A DNA stretch of 5,573 nt from an uncultured Intrasporangium sp. GTDB lineage: Bacteria > Actinomycetota > Actinomycetes > Actinomycetales > Dermatophilaceae. Shown here in pieces: positions 4,953-5,573 of this stretch (position 1 is the stretch's first letter; every line of letters starts with the position of its first letter). The notes under the pieces are model-generated. The model was not told the DNA's origin, searched no databases, and saw only the letters and a list, made by a program, of their open reading frames with translations. The DNA is taken from contig CALMNV010000214.1 of the NCBI GenBank assembly GCA_937873285.1, positions 1-5,573 on the forward strand, given 5' to 3'. Position numbers and translations under genes: made by a program.

Positions 4953-5573
4953 TCAGCCGAGACCTCCGATGACGTTCTGGTCCCAGTCGATGACCGACCC
5001 GGTGACCACGCCGCTGCGGTCGGAGAGCAGGAAGACCACGAAGTCTGCGATCTCGTCGACCTGGCCGAGCTTGCCCATGGGCAGCGCCGCCGCGGCCCGC
5101 TGCTCCCAGTCCGCGCTCGCCCCCTGGGCCTGCTGGGTCACCTGCTCGCCGTCGGTGGCCGTCCACCCCATGTTCAGGCCGTTGATCCGGATCCGGTCCC
5201 AGCGGTGGGCGTGCGCGGCATTCTTCGTCAGCCCCGCCAGCCCCGCCTTCGCGGCGACGTACGGCGCGAGGAACGCCTGACCGCCGTGGGAGTCGATGGA
5301 GAGCACGTTGACGATGGTGCCCGCCTCGCCCCGACGCCTCATGTCGCCGATGGCCGCCTGCATGAGGAAGAACGGAGCTCGGAGGTTGACCGCGATGTGC
5401 TCGTCGAACAGCTCGGGGGTGGTGTCGAGCATCGTGCCCCGGGTGGTGATGCCGGCCGCGTTGACCAGCGAGTCGATCCGGCCGTGCCGCTCGATCGTCG
5501 CCGCGACGGCCGCCTCCGCCTGCGCCCCGTCGCTGATGTCACTGCGGACGAAGTGGGCGTCGGCTCCGGTGGC
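4953..5573 (-). CDS. Short-chain dehydrogenase/reductase (SDR), C-terminal 206 residues; 5' end beyond the right edge
   Basis: The reading frame is open to the window edge, so an internal ATG at 5432 is not the start. About 50 residues, including the GxxxGxG cofactor loop, lie outside. Counting from the first visible residue: the Asp-Ile after the third strand is at 12-13, NAAG (the NNAG motif variant) at 38-41, and the active-site tetrad is N63 (VNLRA), S92 (NVLSIDSHGG), Y105 and K109 (YVAAK). The Ser-to-Tyr spacing of 13 is normal. The protein ends with VTGSVIDWDQNVIGGLG (190-206), at the place of the usual SDR cofactor/tetramer strand. This is a classical SDR, about 255 residues in full, catalysing NAD(P)-linked alcohol/ketone interconversion, probably on a sugar or polyol given its operon partners. 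It is the first visible gene of the leftward operon; the promoter must lie further right. Confidence 0.88.
   Translation of the reverse strand, partial: ATGADAHFVRSDISDGAQAEAAVAATIERHGRIDSLVNAAGITTRGTMLDTTPELFDEHIAVNLRAPFFLMQAAIGDMRRRGEAGTIVNVLSIDSHGGQAFLAPYVAAKAGLAGLTKNAAHAHRWDRIRINGLNMGWTATDGEQVTQQAQGASADWEQRAAAALPMGKLGQVDEIADFVVFLLSDRSGVVTGSVIDWDQNVIGGLG

Noticed and set aside
4187..4972. Plus-strand open frame of 261 residues opposite the inositol-dehydrogenase-like gene
   Set aside because: Composition dominated by Gly, Arg, Val, Asp and His with no domain pattern; it is the complement of the real gene.
4953..5432. SDR gene starting at the internal ATG 5432
   Set aside because: The frame stays open to the window edge and the upstream codons encode the NAAG motif and the earlier Rossmann strands, so this ATG is internal.

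Overview
The window is very GC-rich, and every gene uses strongly GC-ending codons with ATG or GTG starts and AGGAG-type ribosome binding sites. This fits an actinomycete (Actinomycetota); the sequence alone does not fix the genus. No RNA gene, insertion sequence, CRISPR array or phage element was seen.

Left part (1-1882). A leftward gene runs off the window edge and encodes the first 68 residues of an amidohydrolase_2-type metal-dependent hydrolase. A 178-bp divergent promoter region separates it from a rightward gene for a GAF / AAA+-like / Fis-HTH regulator of the AcoR type. The regulator has a degenerate ATPase domain with no GAFTGA loop, so it should not work as a sigma-54 activator. Between the two genes lie two tandem dyads of the form GTCTCA-N3-TGAGAC, centred exactly 22 bp apart. 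They are the best candidate operator for this regulator and probably control the leftward operon, the regulator, or both.

Right part (1903-5573). Four genes run leftward, convergent with the regulator. In transcription order they are: a short-chain dehydrogenase (5' end outside the window), an inositol-2-dehydrogenase-like Gfo/Idh/MocA oxidoreductase, a second and different Gfo/Idh/MocA oxidoreductase of the dihydrodiol/xylose dehydrogenase type, and a xylose-isomerase-like TIM-barrel protein. The last three are joined by 4-bp start/stop overlaps (GTGA and ATGA), so they are almost certainly one translationally coupled operon. Three NAD(P)-dependent dehydrogenases plus a sugar isomerase/epimerase-type TIM barrel indicate catabolism of a polyol, inositol isomer or (anhydro)sugar/glycoside through a keto-sugar intermediate. 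The substrate cannot be read from the sequence.

The two halves look like separate functional units meeting tail to tail at about 1883-1902. The most interesting points are the paired operator, the sigma-54-independent regulator, the missing second histidine in the amidohydrolase HxH motif, and the two-Gfo/Idh plus TIM-barrel operon, whose gene content resembles the oxidation / beta-elimination / hydration / reduction logic described for levoglucosan and C-glycoside breakdown.
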